Shown piece after piece: positions 22,740-34,104 of a stretch of 64,000 nt of DNA. The notes below the pieces were generated by a model. The model had not been told where the DNA came from. It worked only from the letters and a program-made list of their open reading frames with translations, and did no database searches. Source of the stretch: Anticarsia gemmatalis (taxonomy: Eukaryota; Arthropoda; Insecta; Lepidoptera; Erebidae); NCBI RefSeq assembly GCF_050436995.1, contig NC_134773.1, forward strand, positions 5,480,194 through 5,544,193. The letters run 5' to 3'. A program made the position numbers and the translations under genes. Position 1 is the stretch's first letter. Each line of letters opens with the position of its first letter.

Positions 22740-22915
22740 TATAACATTGACTAGTATATGCTCGCGACTTTGTCCGTTAAGACAGATTTTTCAGTGTTTA
22801 AAGTATTCTGTATGTTAATCCAGGTTATAAACTATTTGTATGTCAAATTTAATTAAAATCTGTTTAGTAGTTTTAGAGTGAAAGAGTAACAAACATCTTT
22901 ACAAAAAAAATTGTA
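22740..22915 (-). mobile_element. HEL-4 Helitron fragment
   Basis: TATGCTCGCGACTTTGTCCG, TTAATCCAGGTTATAAACTA and GTTTAGTAGTTTTAGAGTGA, in reverse orientation. Confidence 0.6.
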
Positions 22916-23101
22916 ATATTGTAAAAATCATTTGCTATACATTGCTCGCTTTATACGAGTCGTACTTAGTGGTCTTAGTAACAATACAGCAATGTATAAT
23001 TAATGTTATAAAGTTACAATTTGATGTGGTCAAGCGTATGGCCTTTGGTATAAGCTTACATGAGTATATTGTATCTTTAAGCATTGAGATTTAGAGTTAA
23101 A

Positions 23102-23346
23102 CTACCTGACCCGCGCAACTTCGCTTGCGTCACATAAGAAAATCATAATTTTCCCCGTTTTTGTAACATTTTTCACTGGTACTCTGCTCCTTTTGGTCGT
23201 AGCGTGATGATATATAGCCTACAGCCTTCCTCGATAAATGGGCTATCTAACACTGAAAGAATTTTTCAAATTGGACCAGTAGTTCCCGAGATTAGCGCGT
23301 TCAAACAAACAAACTCTTCAGCTTTATAATATTAGTATAGTATAGA
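23102..23346 (-). mobile_element. HEL-1 Helitron, complete, reversed
   Basis: CTACCTGACCCGCGCAACTT (3' end reversed, hairpin TTGCG/CGCAA region) to CTTTATAATATTAGTATAG (5' end reversed). Confidence 0.88.
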
Positions 23347-23349
23347 TTA

Positions 23350-23432
23350 AATGATAATGTATCCAACTGCTGATTAAGAAGCCTTTGGTTCAATTCCCAG
23401 TTCAAGCAAAGTACTACCGGACACGAATTCTA
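23350..23432 (+). repeat. SINE-T5 tRNA-like head
   Basis: CCAACTGCTGATTAAGAAGC, TTTGGTTCAATTCCCAGTTC, AGCAAAGTACTACCGG. Confidence 0.5.
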
Positions 23433-23439
23433 GGAAATA

Positions 23440-23595
23440 TCCTACTAATATTATAAATGCGAAAGTTTGGGAGGATGTATGTTTGTGACTCCTTCACTAA
23501 AAAACTACTGAATAGATTTTAATGAAATTTGGTACACTGATAGCTTATAACCTGGACTAACACATAGGATATTTTTCAGCCCGAAAAATATCTAC
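23440..23595 (+). mobile_element. HEL-4 Helitron, 3' truncated
   Basis: Opens TCCTACTAATATTATAAATG followed by the standard body up to AGCCCGAAAAATATC. Confidence 0.75.
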
Positions 23596-23740
23596 ACCTA
23601 CTTTTTACGTGCCGTCCGTAGCAAGGAGACGCCTAATCGAATACACTATGCGGTCACCCATCTGTAAAATGACCGCGCCAAGGGTTGCTTAACTCACAAA
23701 TCGTTTTACGGTGAGCGCAACTGGCTATGGACGCTGCAAA
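23596..23740 (-). repeat. SINE-5S1, head half
   Basis: ACTTTTTACGTGCCGTCCG, then GCGGTCACCCATCTGTAAAA and GTTGCTTAACTC, ending GCGCAACTGGCTATGGACGC, in reverse orientation. Confidence 0.85.
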
Positions 23741-23880
23741 TCTCAATAAGATTCTAGTTAATAAAAACAGTTAATAATTATAAAAATGCCAGTTTGTTTA
23801 CATTTTTTCTGCGCTCCATTTGTTTACACTTAGCTGTGTGAACAAATTCTTTAACTCAGAATGTCCGATCGAGAATTTTA

Positions 23881-24118
23881 TCTATACTAATATTATAAAG
23901 CTGAAGAGTTTGTTTGTTTGAACGCGCTACTCTCAGGAACTAGGTCCGATTTGAAAAATTCGTTCACTGTTAGATAGCCCATTTATCGAGGAAGGCTATA
24001 GGCTATATATCATCACGCTAAGACCAATATGAGCAGAGTACCAGTGAAAAATGTTACAAAAACGGGGAAAATTATGAGTCTCCTGTGTGACGCAAGCGAA
24101 GTTGCGCGGGTCAGCTAG
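23881..24118 (+). mobile_element. HEL-1 Helitron, complete
   Basis: TCTATACTAATATTATAAAG to GGGTCAGCTAG between A and T; 3' hairpin GACGCAAGCGAAGTTGCGCG intact. Confidence 0.9.
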
Positions 24119-24369
24119 TATTAGAATATACGTTGCGTAAAATGTTATATATCTTAGGTTTTATTGCACCGATTTTGATGATATTTGTTGTATTTTGTAG
24201 GGCATTTTATTGGCTTTTTTACGGTAAGTTTTGTGAAATTCTGTTCAGTAGTTTTTGTGATGTGTCTAAATATATAAATACATAATTTTGAGTGTTTTTA
24301 GGTTAGGTTGCTTTGTCGCCAAACCGCCCTTAGTTGTAGATCTTTCTTTTAAACGAGATTTTAAACAAA

Positions 24370-24532
24370 TCCCGCACTAAGAATTGCTCTTGTGTCGCGG
24401 GGACTTTTACAAACATACAAATAACAGACACGAACACAAAGCACAACCGTACCCGAAACAATTATTTGTGGATCACACAAAAAATTGTTTCATGTGGAAA
24501 TTGAACCCACTACCTCCCGACGCAAGAATATA
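24370..24532 (-). repeat. SINE-T1, head truncated
   Basis: Reversed: AATCCCGCACTAAGAATTGC to AACCCACTACCTCCCGACGC. The A-box part is missing. Confidence 0.82.
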
Positions 24533-26024
24533 ATATAGTTTTTATTCCTGAAATTCTTCGGGAATGGGAACCTAGAGGTACAATCCACGCAAATAGAGTC
24601 ACAGGCAAAAACTAGTTTCCAATAAATTCTGTTAACTAAATTATAAACAAAACTACACCCTATAATTAGTAGAACATAAACATTACCGCGGCATCCATCG
24701 TTGGGTATCGTCCAACACTTGACGGCGCGCACGGACCGGAACCGGCAGTGTATATCGAAGCGACCTTGACACATTTAGATCGCGCGCGCTAAGATCCGAG
24801 GGACGGACTGAATACAAAATGATATTGATCTAAGACTATTTATTGACATTGAAATAGAAAATAGATATTTTTAACAATTATTAGTATTATATCTATCTAT
24901 CTATCTATCGTATGGTTAGTGGTCAACCTAGTGTCGAAGTTGTTCAAGCCGAAAGAAGAACGAAAAGTATTTTACATGTGAAAGTTGATGTTTACGCCAA
25001 AACGGCTAAGCTGATTTTAATGAAGTTTGTGAATGTGATAGACAAAATTCCAGGAAAAAAGCTATTCTTTTGCAATACGGTGGTTGAAGGTTACCATAGT
25101 AGGCGAACGTTGCTGGTTCTAATGCCAAGATAATTTTTTTTTTTTTTGAGCCACACGTAGTAGCCTAGTCACATTTTATGCTAATTATTTGTATGTTTGT
25201 ATAAGTCCCTGCGACACCCAATATCTCAACATCTAATCCAACACAAACGGAATGTGAAGAAAAACAAGTAAAACTGAAACCCGAGACGATATAACAGCAG
25301 AATAAAGGCTCTTTAAACCACAGCTCGATAACCATTTGAACAATACTGAACAAACATCTGAAGAGTATTCACAACATAAACACGATCATATCAATATAAC
25401 AACGCGGCTATCTCCACAAGCAATAATCATATCCTCAACCCGACACAAGCCTTTGACACGGTAGCGTACCTCTGACAGCGCCCGCTGACGTCATCAACAT
25501 CTGTTTCCAACCCAAAGTACCCTAATACTATCCCCCTCTCGCTCTAACATTGGAAATTATCAAAAAAATACCGCAAGGGAGACAGGGATGGAGATACCTG
25601 TTGGGCGTCACTCAGGGGACCGCTCTCGGGCCACTTCTCCTTTTATACATTGTTTAAGTTTTGAAAGGGTTTGTCGTTGTTTTGCGTTTTTTTCCTTGCT
25701 ACGTTTCTGGGTTAATTAATTTCGGCAACACTGGATTTTTTGTAATTACTACAAACAACTTTGTTTAGATGTTTTTTTCCCGTTAGTTACTTATTAATTT
25801 TTGTATTTAATTAGCTTTCTTGTTAGTTGTTTAATTGGGATTTATTGGAGTTATTACGAGTTGCTGTCGCCATGGTTACATAACAGGAAAGTCCCATAAT
25901 ATTATTATCCATACAAAATACTAATACAACAGTAATTTTATTTGTTATGCTTTAACAACTATAACTACTAAACCAATTTGTAACCAACTTGAAAAATATA
26001 TAGTTTCTCAATTCGTCTGTAAAA
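24533..26024. other. Mostly unrecognised; SINE-5S1 tail scrap
   Basis: 24907-24955 is a reversed SINE-5S1 tail (CGTATGGTTAGTGGTCAACC) preceded by a (CTAT)n run. 24715-24800 is GC-rich. A SINE-T1-like scrap (TTGTATGTTTGTATAAGTCC) lies near 25188. Open frames here have no recognisable domains. Confidence 0.4.
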
Positions 26025-26250
26025 CCAAAATCAAATCATTTATTCATTTAGGTCAAATATTGACATTTATGATAGTCCTTACAATTACTGAATCTACCAC
26101 TAGCTCGGAAAGTGAGAGAGAAAGCCTTATGAGAAGAGCTAGCGAGAAACTCACGGCCACTCTTTTCAATCGCCAAAAGTTTTGCAATGTGGTTGATACA
26201 ATAATTGATCGTGCGAGGAGCTGCCAACAATCAGCGATATAGACTAAACG
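26025..26250 (-). mobile_element. LINE 3' end fragment (CR1/Zenon-like)
   Basis: On the minus strand it ends in an AATAAATGATTTGATTTTG-type tail preceded by a conserved 3' UTR block. The same block is at 45757-45983 and, in part, 53801-53860. Assignment to CR1/Zenon rests on the tail motif known from Lepidoptera, so it is tentative. Confidence 0.6.
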
Positions 26251-26746
26251 TCAATTATTAAGGAAAATGAATATAGCTAGGTTATTTATTAGTCTCTGAT
26301 CATACCGTATGTTGGGAGCACCTACTAGCTTGTGATAATAAGAATATGGGCAGCAAGTGAGCACATTGGTTGTGAACATTATAGAAGAAAAAAAGTATTT
26401 CTTATATCTAATACCTAAGTACTCCGATATTTATTATAATAGCCAAGGAATTACAATTTGAAGAACAACAATCGCTTCTTTATCCACACACGAAACCACA
26501 GTAAAAAACTAGTGTATTACAAAATACAAAGTAATTTTATCTGTCTGTAACACTTTATCTCCTAAACTGTTAAACACATAATGATATAGTAGTATTTAAT
26601 ACAAAGTTGAGTCCAAACTAGTTTTCTTTCATAAAGTAACCAGTTTTTGGACAATAGACCTTACTCGGTTTAAAGTTGACCCGTGCGCGACGGGGCTGCA
26701 AAAAATAGGGTTATAATATAATACTTATTAATTATTATCTATATCT
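26251..26746. other. AT-rich stretch, nothing recognised
   Basis: No supported feature. Confidence 0.4.
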
Positions 26747-26945
26747 GCCACCGTGGCGCAGTGGTTTAGGTCGCCACGCCGCTACTATCGGGAGGCCGTG
26801 GGTTCTATTCCCACACGAGCAATTTGTGCGATCCCCAAATAATTGTTTCGTGTGTGGTTGTAATTTGTGTCCGTTGTTTGTATGTTTGTAAACGTCCCCG
26901 CGACACAAGAGCTGTTCTTAGTGCGGGAGTTGTACAAAAAATGAA
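26747..26945 (+). repeat. SINE-T1, full length
   Basis: CCACCGTGGCGCAGTGGTTT (A box intact), GTGGGTTCTATTCCCAC (B box with one change), GTCCCCGCGACACAAGAGC, TTAGTGCGGGAGTTGT. Confidence 0.9.
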
Positions 26946-27093
26946 AAACCAACGAAAATATGGCACTGTGACGTCACTATGTCATATTTCTATACTAAAG
27001 TTTTTGACATTTCATAAAGAGTAGCTGATTTGACTGGAAGTCAAGCACCTTATTCGTATCGGGCAAGACCGCGGTCAATAGCTAGTGAATAAT

Positions 27094-27351
27094 ATCTATA
27101 CTAATAGGTACTAATATTATAAAGCTGAAGAGTTTGTTTGTTTGAATGCGCTATAATCTCAGGAACTACTGGTACGATTTGAAAAACTCTTTCAGTGTTA
27201 AATAGCCCATTTATTGAGGAAGGCTACAGGCTATATATCATCACGCTACGACCAATAAGAGCAGAGTACCAGTAAAAAATGTAACAAAACGGGGAAAATT
27301 TTGACCCATTCTCTCTTATGTGACGCAAGCGAAGTTGCGCGGGTCAGCCAG
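27094..27351 (+). mobile_element. HEL-1 Helitron, complete
   Basis: TCTATACTAATAGGTACTAA start with a small insertion, standard body, and end GGGTCAGCCAG where CTAG has mutated to CCAG. Hairpin intact. Confidence 0.85.
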
Positions 27352-27639
27352 TGGACGATACAATCATAGTTTTGTTTTCATTACAATCGTTTGGTATGTG
27401 ACATGACGTAATTTTAAACAATAACCATTCTCTGAGAGAAAGAATGCACTATTCATTGGATCAGTTTAATGTACTTTCTTTAGATAGAGGCAAACACAGG
27501 AGGCAATACTAGCTATTATAAGTACAAAATGTGTGTTTGTTTTAACGCCTTTTATGCCAAAACCAGTGAACTGAATTGAGTATAATTTAGTGAAGTGATA
27601 GGTTATATTCTAAGCTGCTATTTTCAATAAAGAAAAATG

Positions 27640-28015
27640 GTTTTATCATACTAACTATTACAAATGCTAATTTGTGTATGTTAGCTACTCAATCATGCTA
27701 AAATTACTGACCAGATTTTGATGAAATAATGCACAAATGTAAAATGGTTTTATCATACTGACTGAAATGCAAAAGTGTTCATGTTAGTTACTCAATCACG
27801 CTAAAACTACTGAACAGATTTTGATAAAATTTTGCACACAGATAGTTTATAACCTAAAATAACACATAACATAGGGATATCTCTTCACGCAAAAACTACT
27901 AAACGAATTTTGATGAAATTTTGCACACAGATACCTTATAAACCGGGCATTTAAAAATACTTTTTACCTGGCGAAATTTTGTCACGCGAGCAAACTCACA
28001 AGCAAAAGTTAACTC
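27640..28015 (+). mobile_element. HEL-4 derived repeats, three partial units
   Basis: Three stacked units each with AACTACTGAACAGATTTTGAT-like sequence and TTTTGCACACAGATA, at about 27695, 27795 and 27895. The last runs on to TACTTTTTACCTGGCG and a CACGCGAGCAAACTC end. Confidence 0.6.
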
Positions 28016-28049
28016 AACAATAAATATAAGACACCAGGAGCACATAAGT

Positions 28050-28175
28050 GTGTAGAGTTGCACGGAGAGGAACCCGATACCTGGCGACGCGACGTTGCGA
28101 CGTTGCCGCTCGGCGCCGGCGCACGACGCGGCAACACGCAGGTGCAGGGGCGCGCGCCCCGGCTTGCACCACACA
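28050..28175. other. GC-rich patch
   Basis: GGCGACGCGACGTTGCGACG, CGGCGCCGGCGCACGACGCG and GGGGCGCGCGCCCCGG (a palindrome). Open frames on the minus strand give no recognisable protein. Confidence 0.35.
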
Positions 28176-28239
28176 ATACATACTTTGACTTTTGGAATAC
28201 AAAAACGTTATAGTTCCATGTCTGTCTTTTTGTGAGACA

Positions 28240-28830
28240 TAATCTCGAAAATTGCTGGAGAGATTTTGATACAGTTTTTGGTATTGAATAGGTTACAAAT
28301 TACGAGAGTGTTTAATCTCGAAAACAATTGAACAGATTTTTATACAGTTTTTGGTGATTGATAGATTGCAAATTATGATAGTGTAGTAAGTGTAGTAGTG
28401 TAGTAAGAGACTGTTTTAATTTGTTTGTAAAAGTCTCGAAAACTGCTTAGTTGGTTTTGATACGGTTTCTGATACAAGATAGTGAGAGAATAAATATTAG
28501 TTTCCTTATTTATTTATTTTTTAATTTGTTTAAAAATATCTCGAAAACGGCATAACTGATTTTGATATAGTTTTTGGTACCTAATAGATAGAATACAAAT
28601 TACACTAGTACAGTTAGATTGCTTATGTATTACTATTTTTAAGATATTGCATATTGTGAAATTTTGTCTTTTGCTGCATAAGTCGGTTTCAACAAAGCTC
28701 GAAAACTGTTGTACTGATTTGCATGTAGTTTACACTTATAGATAGAATGGTTTATAAAGGAAGGTTTTGGAAGGAAAATAATATATGTGTTACATAATTT
28801 TTTTACCCCGGGAAAATTCTTCATACGGGC
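28240..28830. repeat. Degenerate tandem array, about five units
   Basis: Units near 28243, 28315, 28432, 28537 and 28693 share TCTCGAAAA(C/T) followed by GATTTTGATA(C/T)AGTTTTTGGT and GATAGA...ACAAATTA. Spacing varies from about 75 to 155 bp. Confidence 0.6.
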
Positions 28831-29121
28831 AAAGTCGCAGGCAAAGCCAGCATAAATATATTTTAATTATAAAAATATGCGAAAAAGTTATATAAAGATT
28901 ATATCGGCCTGTCCCCATGGGAATAGCGCGTGATGTTTTTGTATGTTTGTAAAAAATAACCTTGCTATATAGTTAATTGACAAGTAACGCGATCCGAGAA
29001 GTCCCAAGGTCGGTGCCCGGTTGCGTAAATATAGATTTTTTCATATTAATGTATAGAAATTAATCAATTTTATTTTTCTTAAGTACTAGGAGTACATGAT
29101 ATACGAAGAGCTTTATAAATA

Positions 29122-29995
29122 CCCGCGCAACTTCGCTTGCGTCACATAAGAGAGAAAGGGTCAAAATTATTCCCCGTTTTTGTCACATTTTTTACTGGTA
29201 CTCTGCTCCTACTGGTCGTAGCGTGATGATATAGGTATAGCTTATAGCCTTTCTCAATAAATGGGCTATCCAGTGTTGGGCAAAATTTAGTTTGATTGAT
29301 GATTGATGATTAAGATTAAATTATTTAGTCATGACTAATGAATAATGACTAAAAAAATTCAATCATGAGTCGTGATTGATGATTAATTAGTGTTAGTGTT
29401 AGTTATTCAATCATGACTAAAATTTTAATGACTAAAAATAATAGTTAAATAAAACTAAGCTTTTCAAGTCTACGTTCCATGACTGTTGATTTGTTAATCA
29501 CAGGTTTTTAATTAAAGCTAGTTTTACAACAGAATCAGTTATTTTTTTTTTAATTTACACAGGTACACATTTGCAAAAATAAGTTCGGGCTAATTTAGTT
29601 TAAAATAATTTAAATTGCTTTTTAAAACTACGCGTTTTGAAAATCAAATTTTATAAATAATGGAATTATCTTCTTTCAGTCAACTTAATGTGGTGATCAG
29701 TTATAGTTTTATAGATGTGTTCAATTAAACTAAAATTATGTCACCTGAATTATTTTTTTTAGTTTAATCATCATACAAAAATACAATAAATTAGTCATCA
29801 GTCATTTAATCATTAAATGATTGATGACTAATTTATTTAATCATGATTATGATTATTATTTTTACTCATGATTAATTCAATCATGACTAAATAATTCATG
29901 ACTAAATTAGTCATGACTAATCAATTGATTGAAAAAATTAGTTGATTGACCCAACACTGGGGCTATCTAACACTGAAAGAATTATTCAAATAAAG
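29122..29995 (-). mobile_element. HEL-1 Helitron split by a hAT-type insertion
   Basis: Reversed HEL-1 body from CCCGCGCAACTTCGCTTGCG to ATGGGCTATC (29270), resuming at GGGCTATCTAACACTGAAAG (29960). It then breaks off at a SINE-5S1 tail scrap (ACCACTAACCATACGATAAG, 29998-30017). Confidence 0.88.
29271..29959. mobile_element. Non-autonomous hAT-like element (689 bp)
   Basis: Ends CAGTGTTGGG...CCCAACACTG are inverted repeats. The element is flanked by an exact 8-bp direct repeat GGGCTATC, and removing it with one repeat restores the HEL-1 sequence. 8-bp duplications and CAGTG ends are hallmarks of the hAT superfamily. The interior is rich in the palindrome TTAGTCATGACTAA and encodes no transposase. 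Confidence 0.93.
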
Positions 29996-30025
29996 ACCAC
30001 TAACCATACGATAAGAAGAAGAAGC

Positions 30026-30407
30026 TGACTTTGCTCAGTAGTTTAGCAGTAAACGCGTGACAAACAGACAGTTCGCTATTTGTATATTAGTAGGAGCATG
30101 GGAATAATATCATATTTCTTGATACAAAACAAATATGATATGTTCACGTTGTACTTAAAAGTACCAGGAAAGCATGATAATATAGGAGCTCTTCCGTATT
30201 TGATAGCCAATGTAACATTACTCATGTGACTAAAATCTTTATAAACAAAATCATACTAATATTATTATAGCAACTGTCTATCTATTATAGTGCTATAGCT
30301 AAATTGCTGAACCGATTTTGATAAAATTTAGCATACTGATAGAAGAAGAATAGAGATTAAAAACATGCTTCAGATTTTTTCAAAAATCAACCACTGAATG
30401 TTTAAAA
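30026..30407. other. AT-rich stretch, nothing recognised
   Basis: No supported feature. Confidence 0.4.
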
Positions 30408-30658
30408 TCTATACTTAATACTATAAAAATGTAGAGTTTGTTTGGTTAAATGCGCTAATCTCAGGAACTACTGTTGTGAATTGAAAAAATATTTTACTGT
30501 TGGATAGTCTATTTTTTGAGGAAGGTTATAGGCTATATAATGGCTATATTATCACGCTGCGACCATTACGAGCGGAGTAGCAACGAAAAATGTTACAAAC
30601 GAAAATTATGACCCATTCACTCTTATGTGACGCAAGCGAAGTTGCGCGGGTCAGCTAG
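30408..30658 (+). mobile_element. HEL-1 Helitron, complete
   Basis: TCTATACTTAATACTATAAA to GCGGGTCAGCTAG, with intact 3' hairpin and a small internal duplication of GGCTATA. Confidence 0.85.
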
Positions 30659-30949
30659 TATTATACTTAAAGTATATGAGCGAAGCCGTAAGGACCTACT
30701 AGTTTATTATAGAAGAAACATTGTCTCAATAGGTCTACGTCACTACTCAAGAATCGAACCGGGAACTCCATTTTGTAACTACACATTCAACCACCTATAA
30801 TCATATTTCAATTAATAAGTAATTAAAATCGAATCGAATCATTAATATATATCTTTATAGCCACTACATATCACTGTGTGTAAAATATATTGATTGTCAC
30901 TTAAACGATTATTAATTAATTCTAACTAATTAGACATCAGTTCGTGGAG

Positions 30950-31199
30950 CTCGTGGCTTAGTTAACAACAGCCGCACGGATCGATCTCTGAGGTTAAGCT
31001 ACGCTTGCCGAGGTTGTTCTGTGGATGGGTGACCATTTTATACATATTGAGTTTCTCCGTGTTAAATAGTTAGGATGGAAGTTAAAGGAAGGAAGGCTAG
31101 TTAAATAGTGGGTCCCGGCTGTCATTTTCAAATTACAGTAGTCAGAAGCTTGAAAGTCTGACAAGCAGTGTTACTTAGTATCGTGTTGTAACCCAGGTA
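30950..31199 (+). repeat. SINE-5S2, 5' two thirds
   Basis: CTCGTGGCTTAGTTAACAAC, GAGGTTAAGCTACGCTTGCC, GGATGGGTGACCA, GTGGGTCCCGGCTGTC, then TCGTGTTGTAACCCAGGTAA, where it joins a reversed SINE-5S1. Confidence 0.88.
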
Positions 31200-31335
31200 A
31201 CCCGACTTTTTAAATGCTCTCCGAAGCAGCAGTTAAGATACCACTATGCGGTCACCCATCTATGTAATGACCGCGCCAAGGTTTGCTTAACTCACAGACC
31301 GTTTACCGACCGGTGAGCGCAACTGGCTATGGGCT
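31200..31335 (-). repeat. SINE-5S1, 5' half, reversed
   Basis: CCGACTTTTTAAATGCTCTC, GCGGTCACCCATCTATGTAA, CGGTGAGCGCAACTGGCTAT. It directly abuts the SINE-5S2 copy to its left. Confidence 0.85.
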
Positions 31336-31458
31336 CAAACTAGCACTGTGTTAGAGGCCAAATTGAAAGTCCGTTATACCGTCACGAGTCTCTCTCAATT
31401 CAGACGAGTCACGCAATACTATGACATGGTTGAAGACTTTTTGTCGTTTTTAATCTAA

Positions 31459-31703
31459 TCTATACTAATATTATAAAGCTGAAGAGTTTGTTTGTTTGAA
31501 CGCGCTAATCTCAGGAACTACGGGCCCGATTTGAAAAATTCTTTCACTGTTAGATAGCCCATTTATCGAGGTAGGTTATAGGCTATATATCGTCACGCTA
31601 CGACCATTAGGAGCGGAGTAGTAACGAAAAATGTTACAAAAACGTGAAAAATTATGACCCATTCTCTCTTACGTGACGCAAGCAAAGTTGCGCGGGTAGC
31701 TAG
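31459..31703 (+). mobile_element. HEL-1 Helitron, complete
   Basis: TCTATACTAATATTATAAAG to GCGCGGGTAGCTAG (one base lost in the end motif). Confidence 0.88.
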
Positions 31704-31904
31704 TTTATAATATAACTAGCGGCTGTTCGGACTTCACACGGGCGGACATTATGTTTTTCTTGAAATTAAAATAGCCTAAGTATATGAATGAATTAGTAAT
31801 AATGTAGCATTCATATAGTGAAAGAATTTTTTAAATCGGTTCAGTATTTTGAGCTAATTCGTTGCAAATACACTTATATACATTTTTTTCTTCTGTATAA
31901 TATT

Positions 31905-32092
31905 AGTATAGACTAATTTCTACCCTCGATTTTTTCCGCATATAAGCATTTTCCGGGAAATAAAGTATCTTATGTGTTAAACTAGGTTGTAAACTATCTG
32001 TGTACCAAATTTCGTCAAAATCTATTGAGTAGTATTTGCGTGAAAAAGTCACAAACATACATCTAATTTCGTAAACTTTTGCATTGAAATTA
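31905..32092 (-). mobile_element. HEL-4 Helitron fragment
   Basis: CTCGATTTTTTCCGCATATA, CATTTTCCGGGAAATAAAGT, TCTATTGAGTAGTATTTGCG in reverse orientation. A Helitron-end scrap (ATAATATTAGTATAGA) lies just to its left. Confidence 0.6.
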
Positions 32093-32335
32093 TGTGTGGA
32101 GTCTGTTTCACAGCTTATATTGAAGTCTCGGTTAACCTACCCAATAGATAAAATTACAATAAATGTATGAAAACAAATGTCAAAACTTAATTTGATGCAC
32201 TAACTGATACTTTTTCAGAAGTGATGGTACCGAGATTAAATATTGTAATCTAAGGGCCAGTTTTCCTGAGTTATAGATAAGTCTCGGATAGTTTATCTAC
32301 CAGATAGTATAACAGCAATAGTTCTTAATTCTACC
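32093..32335. repeat. Two copies of the GCCAGTTTCACAG repeat
   Basis: GTCTGTTTCACAGCTTATAT at 32101 and GGCCAGTTTTCCTGAGTTAT at 32254, each followed by a CTCGG...ACC.A.AGATA motif. Confidence 0.45.
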
Positions 32336-33429
32336 GGATAAGCTAAAACCCAGAATAATGCTATTCCGTGAACTAAATTGCTAAATTTATTTAGTTGAGA
32401 TGAAAGTATTTCAATCTTTCAATTTTCTATTTCATTTTATTTTAATTTAACTATTGGTAATTTTAATAACATAACTGTAATCTAATTGTTATAAACACAA
32501 TTAATTTTAACAAACTATCTATACGGACATTAACAATACCTAAGTAGGTCCGCTTCATTGGAGGTCAATGAGTTTGAAAAATTAAATTGTTTGTATGTCA
32601 ATAACTCAAAAACTACTAAATATATTTTAATGAAACTTATACAGAATGAAAGGTTATTTTTCAAGCCATAGCCTTATACAAGTTTGATCCAATACAGTTA
32701 AGTGGTTTTGGAGATATGAGTGGTTTTCTGAAGTAATAGTTTTTCGATTGTTATAAAATTACCTTTCATTTTTTTATTGTGATATAATATAATCTAGATT
32801 ACATTTACTTTCAGAATACCGTCAGTCGTGTTGAAAAACGATTTATATAATACATAGCGCAGTGGTTGCATTGAGCTATATGCTATTACTATTGCAAAGG
32901 AAGCCGTGAGTTTGATTGTCTCAGGACGCAAATGCATTTCGTGACTCAATTATTTTTTCTGACTGGAGTTTGTCTATGGCATTTGTATGTTTATAAATTC
33001 AGCATTGAGGCCGTAAATAATTTTATGGTTGATTAAAAACAAACTCTTTTCCATATTTATCAATTAGATCAATTGTAGGAAAATTTTACTTAACTTGGGA
33101 ATCGAATTACCATGAAATAAATCATATAACTACTAGTACTGCTTGAAGAAAAGTAGCACTTTACATTACAAATTCATAAAATTACATTTAACCAACAATT
33201 TGTCTGAGAATCGAATCTTCACATTCAAAACTCAGAAAAAATAACAATAAAAAGCCGCTCAAGCTTCACCAATATTTTTTTTTCACAAAACGATATCTTG
33301 AAATCGATACTTTCTAACAGGCTGACTGTACGCCGCCTGTGCGCGGTTCATTTAAACTAGAGCATTTGGAAACTGTGCCTCTATGGTTCATTACTTAACT
33401 CTATGATTGTTTAAAAAAAAAAACACTTA
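32336..33429. other. AT-rich stretch, nothing recognised
   Basis: No gene or repeat family could be supported. Confidence 0.4.
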
Positions 33430-33520
33430 CTGCCTCTATGGCGCAGTCGGTAATGTAACTCACTGCTGATCTGGGGGTCTTGGGATTGATTCTCAAGTCG
33501 GGAAAAATGATTTTTAAGTA
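33430..33520 (+). repeat. SINE-T5 tRNA-like head
   Basis: GCCTCTATGGCGCAGTCGG (A box) and TGGGATTGATTCTCAAGTCG (worn B box). Confidence 0.55.
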
Positions 33521-33587
33521 TATTCTATAGTAGTAAAGTATAATTTTTCAATAGTAGTAAAGTTTGGTAACGTGCCCGGTATATGGC

Positions 33588-33745
33588 AATATGGTGATAT
33601 TTGAACTGAGCTTCTTCGTGCTTCGGAGAGCACGTCAAAAGTCGGTCCCGGTTGTTGTCAATAAGATAAAAGTCGTTAAGTCACGTCAAAGGCCTACGGG
33701 CTTGAACAACTTTGACACTAGATTGACCACTAACCATACGATAAA
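33588..33745 (+). repeat. SINE-5S1, 3' part
   Basis: TTCGTGCTTCGGAGAGCACG, AAGTCGGTCCCGGTTGTTGT, ending GACCACTAACCATACGATAA. It is preceded by GTGCCCGGTATATGGCAATA of the dispersed repeat seen at 15290. Confidence 0.85.
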
Positions 33746-33769
33746 AAACAACAATATAAATTAGAAAAG

Positions 33770-33832
33770 ATCCATCGAACCTGGATCCTCATGACCAGCA
33801 GTAGGACACTACCGACCGTGCCACAGAGGCAG
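33770..33832 (-). repeat. SINE-T5 tRNA-like head
   Basis: Reversed: TCGAACCTGGATCCTCATGA and CTACCGACCGTGCCACAGAG. Confidence 0.5.
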
Positions 33833-34104
33833 TTTATTTGTATGTTTGTAAAAATGAAATCCACATTGATTTCAGTATTCTTTCCTTTGTGGTCGCACAA
33901 AGCAATATTATTTACGAACTGCTCGAACAAATATCAAATATTTTTGTACATTTCTTTTATTTTAGATGAAAATATTCGGCAACATTTTTTGGACATCTGA
34001 CAAATGGTAAACAAAGCCTTAAGATAAACTAGCTGTGCCACGCGGCTGCGCTCGTAAAAACTTTCATTATTATCATGCCAATTTCAGCCGTATTAGGCCT
34101 TCGT

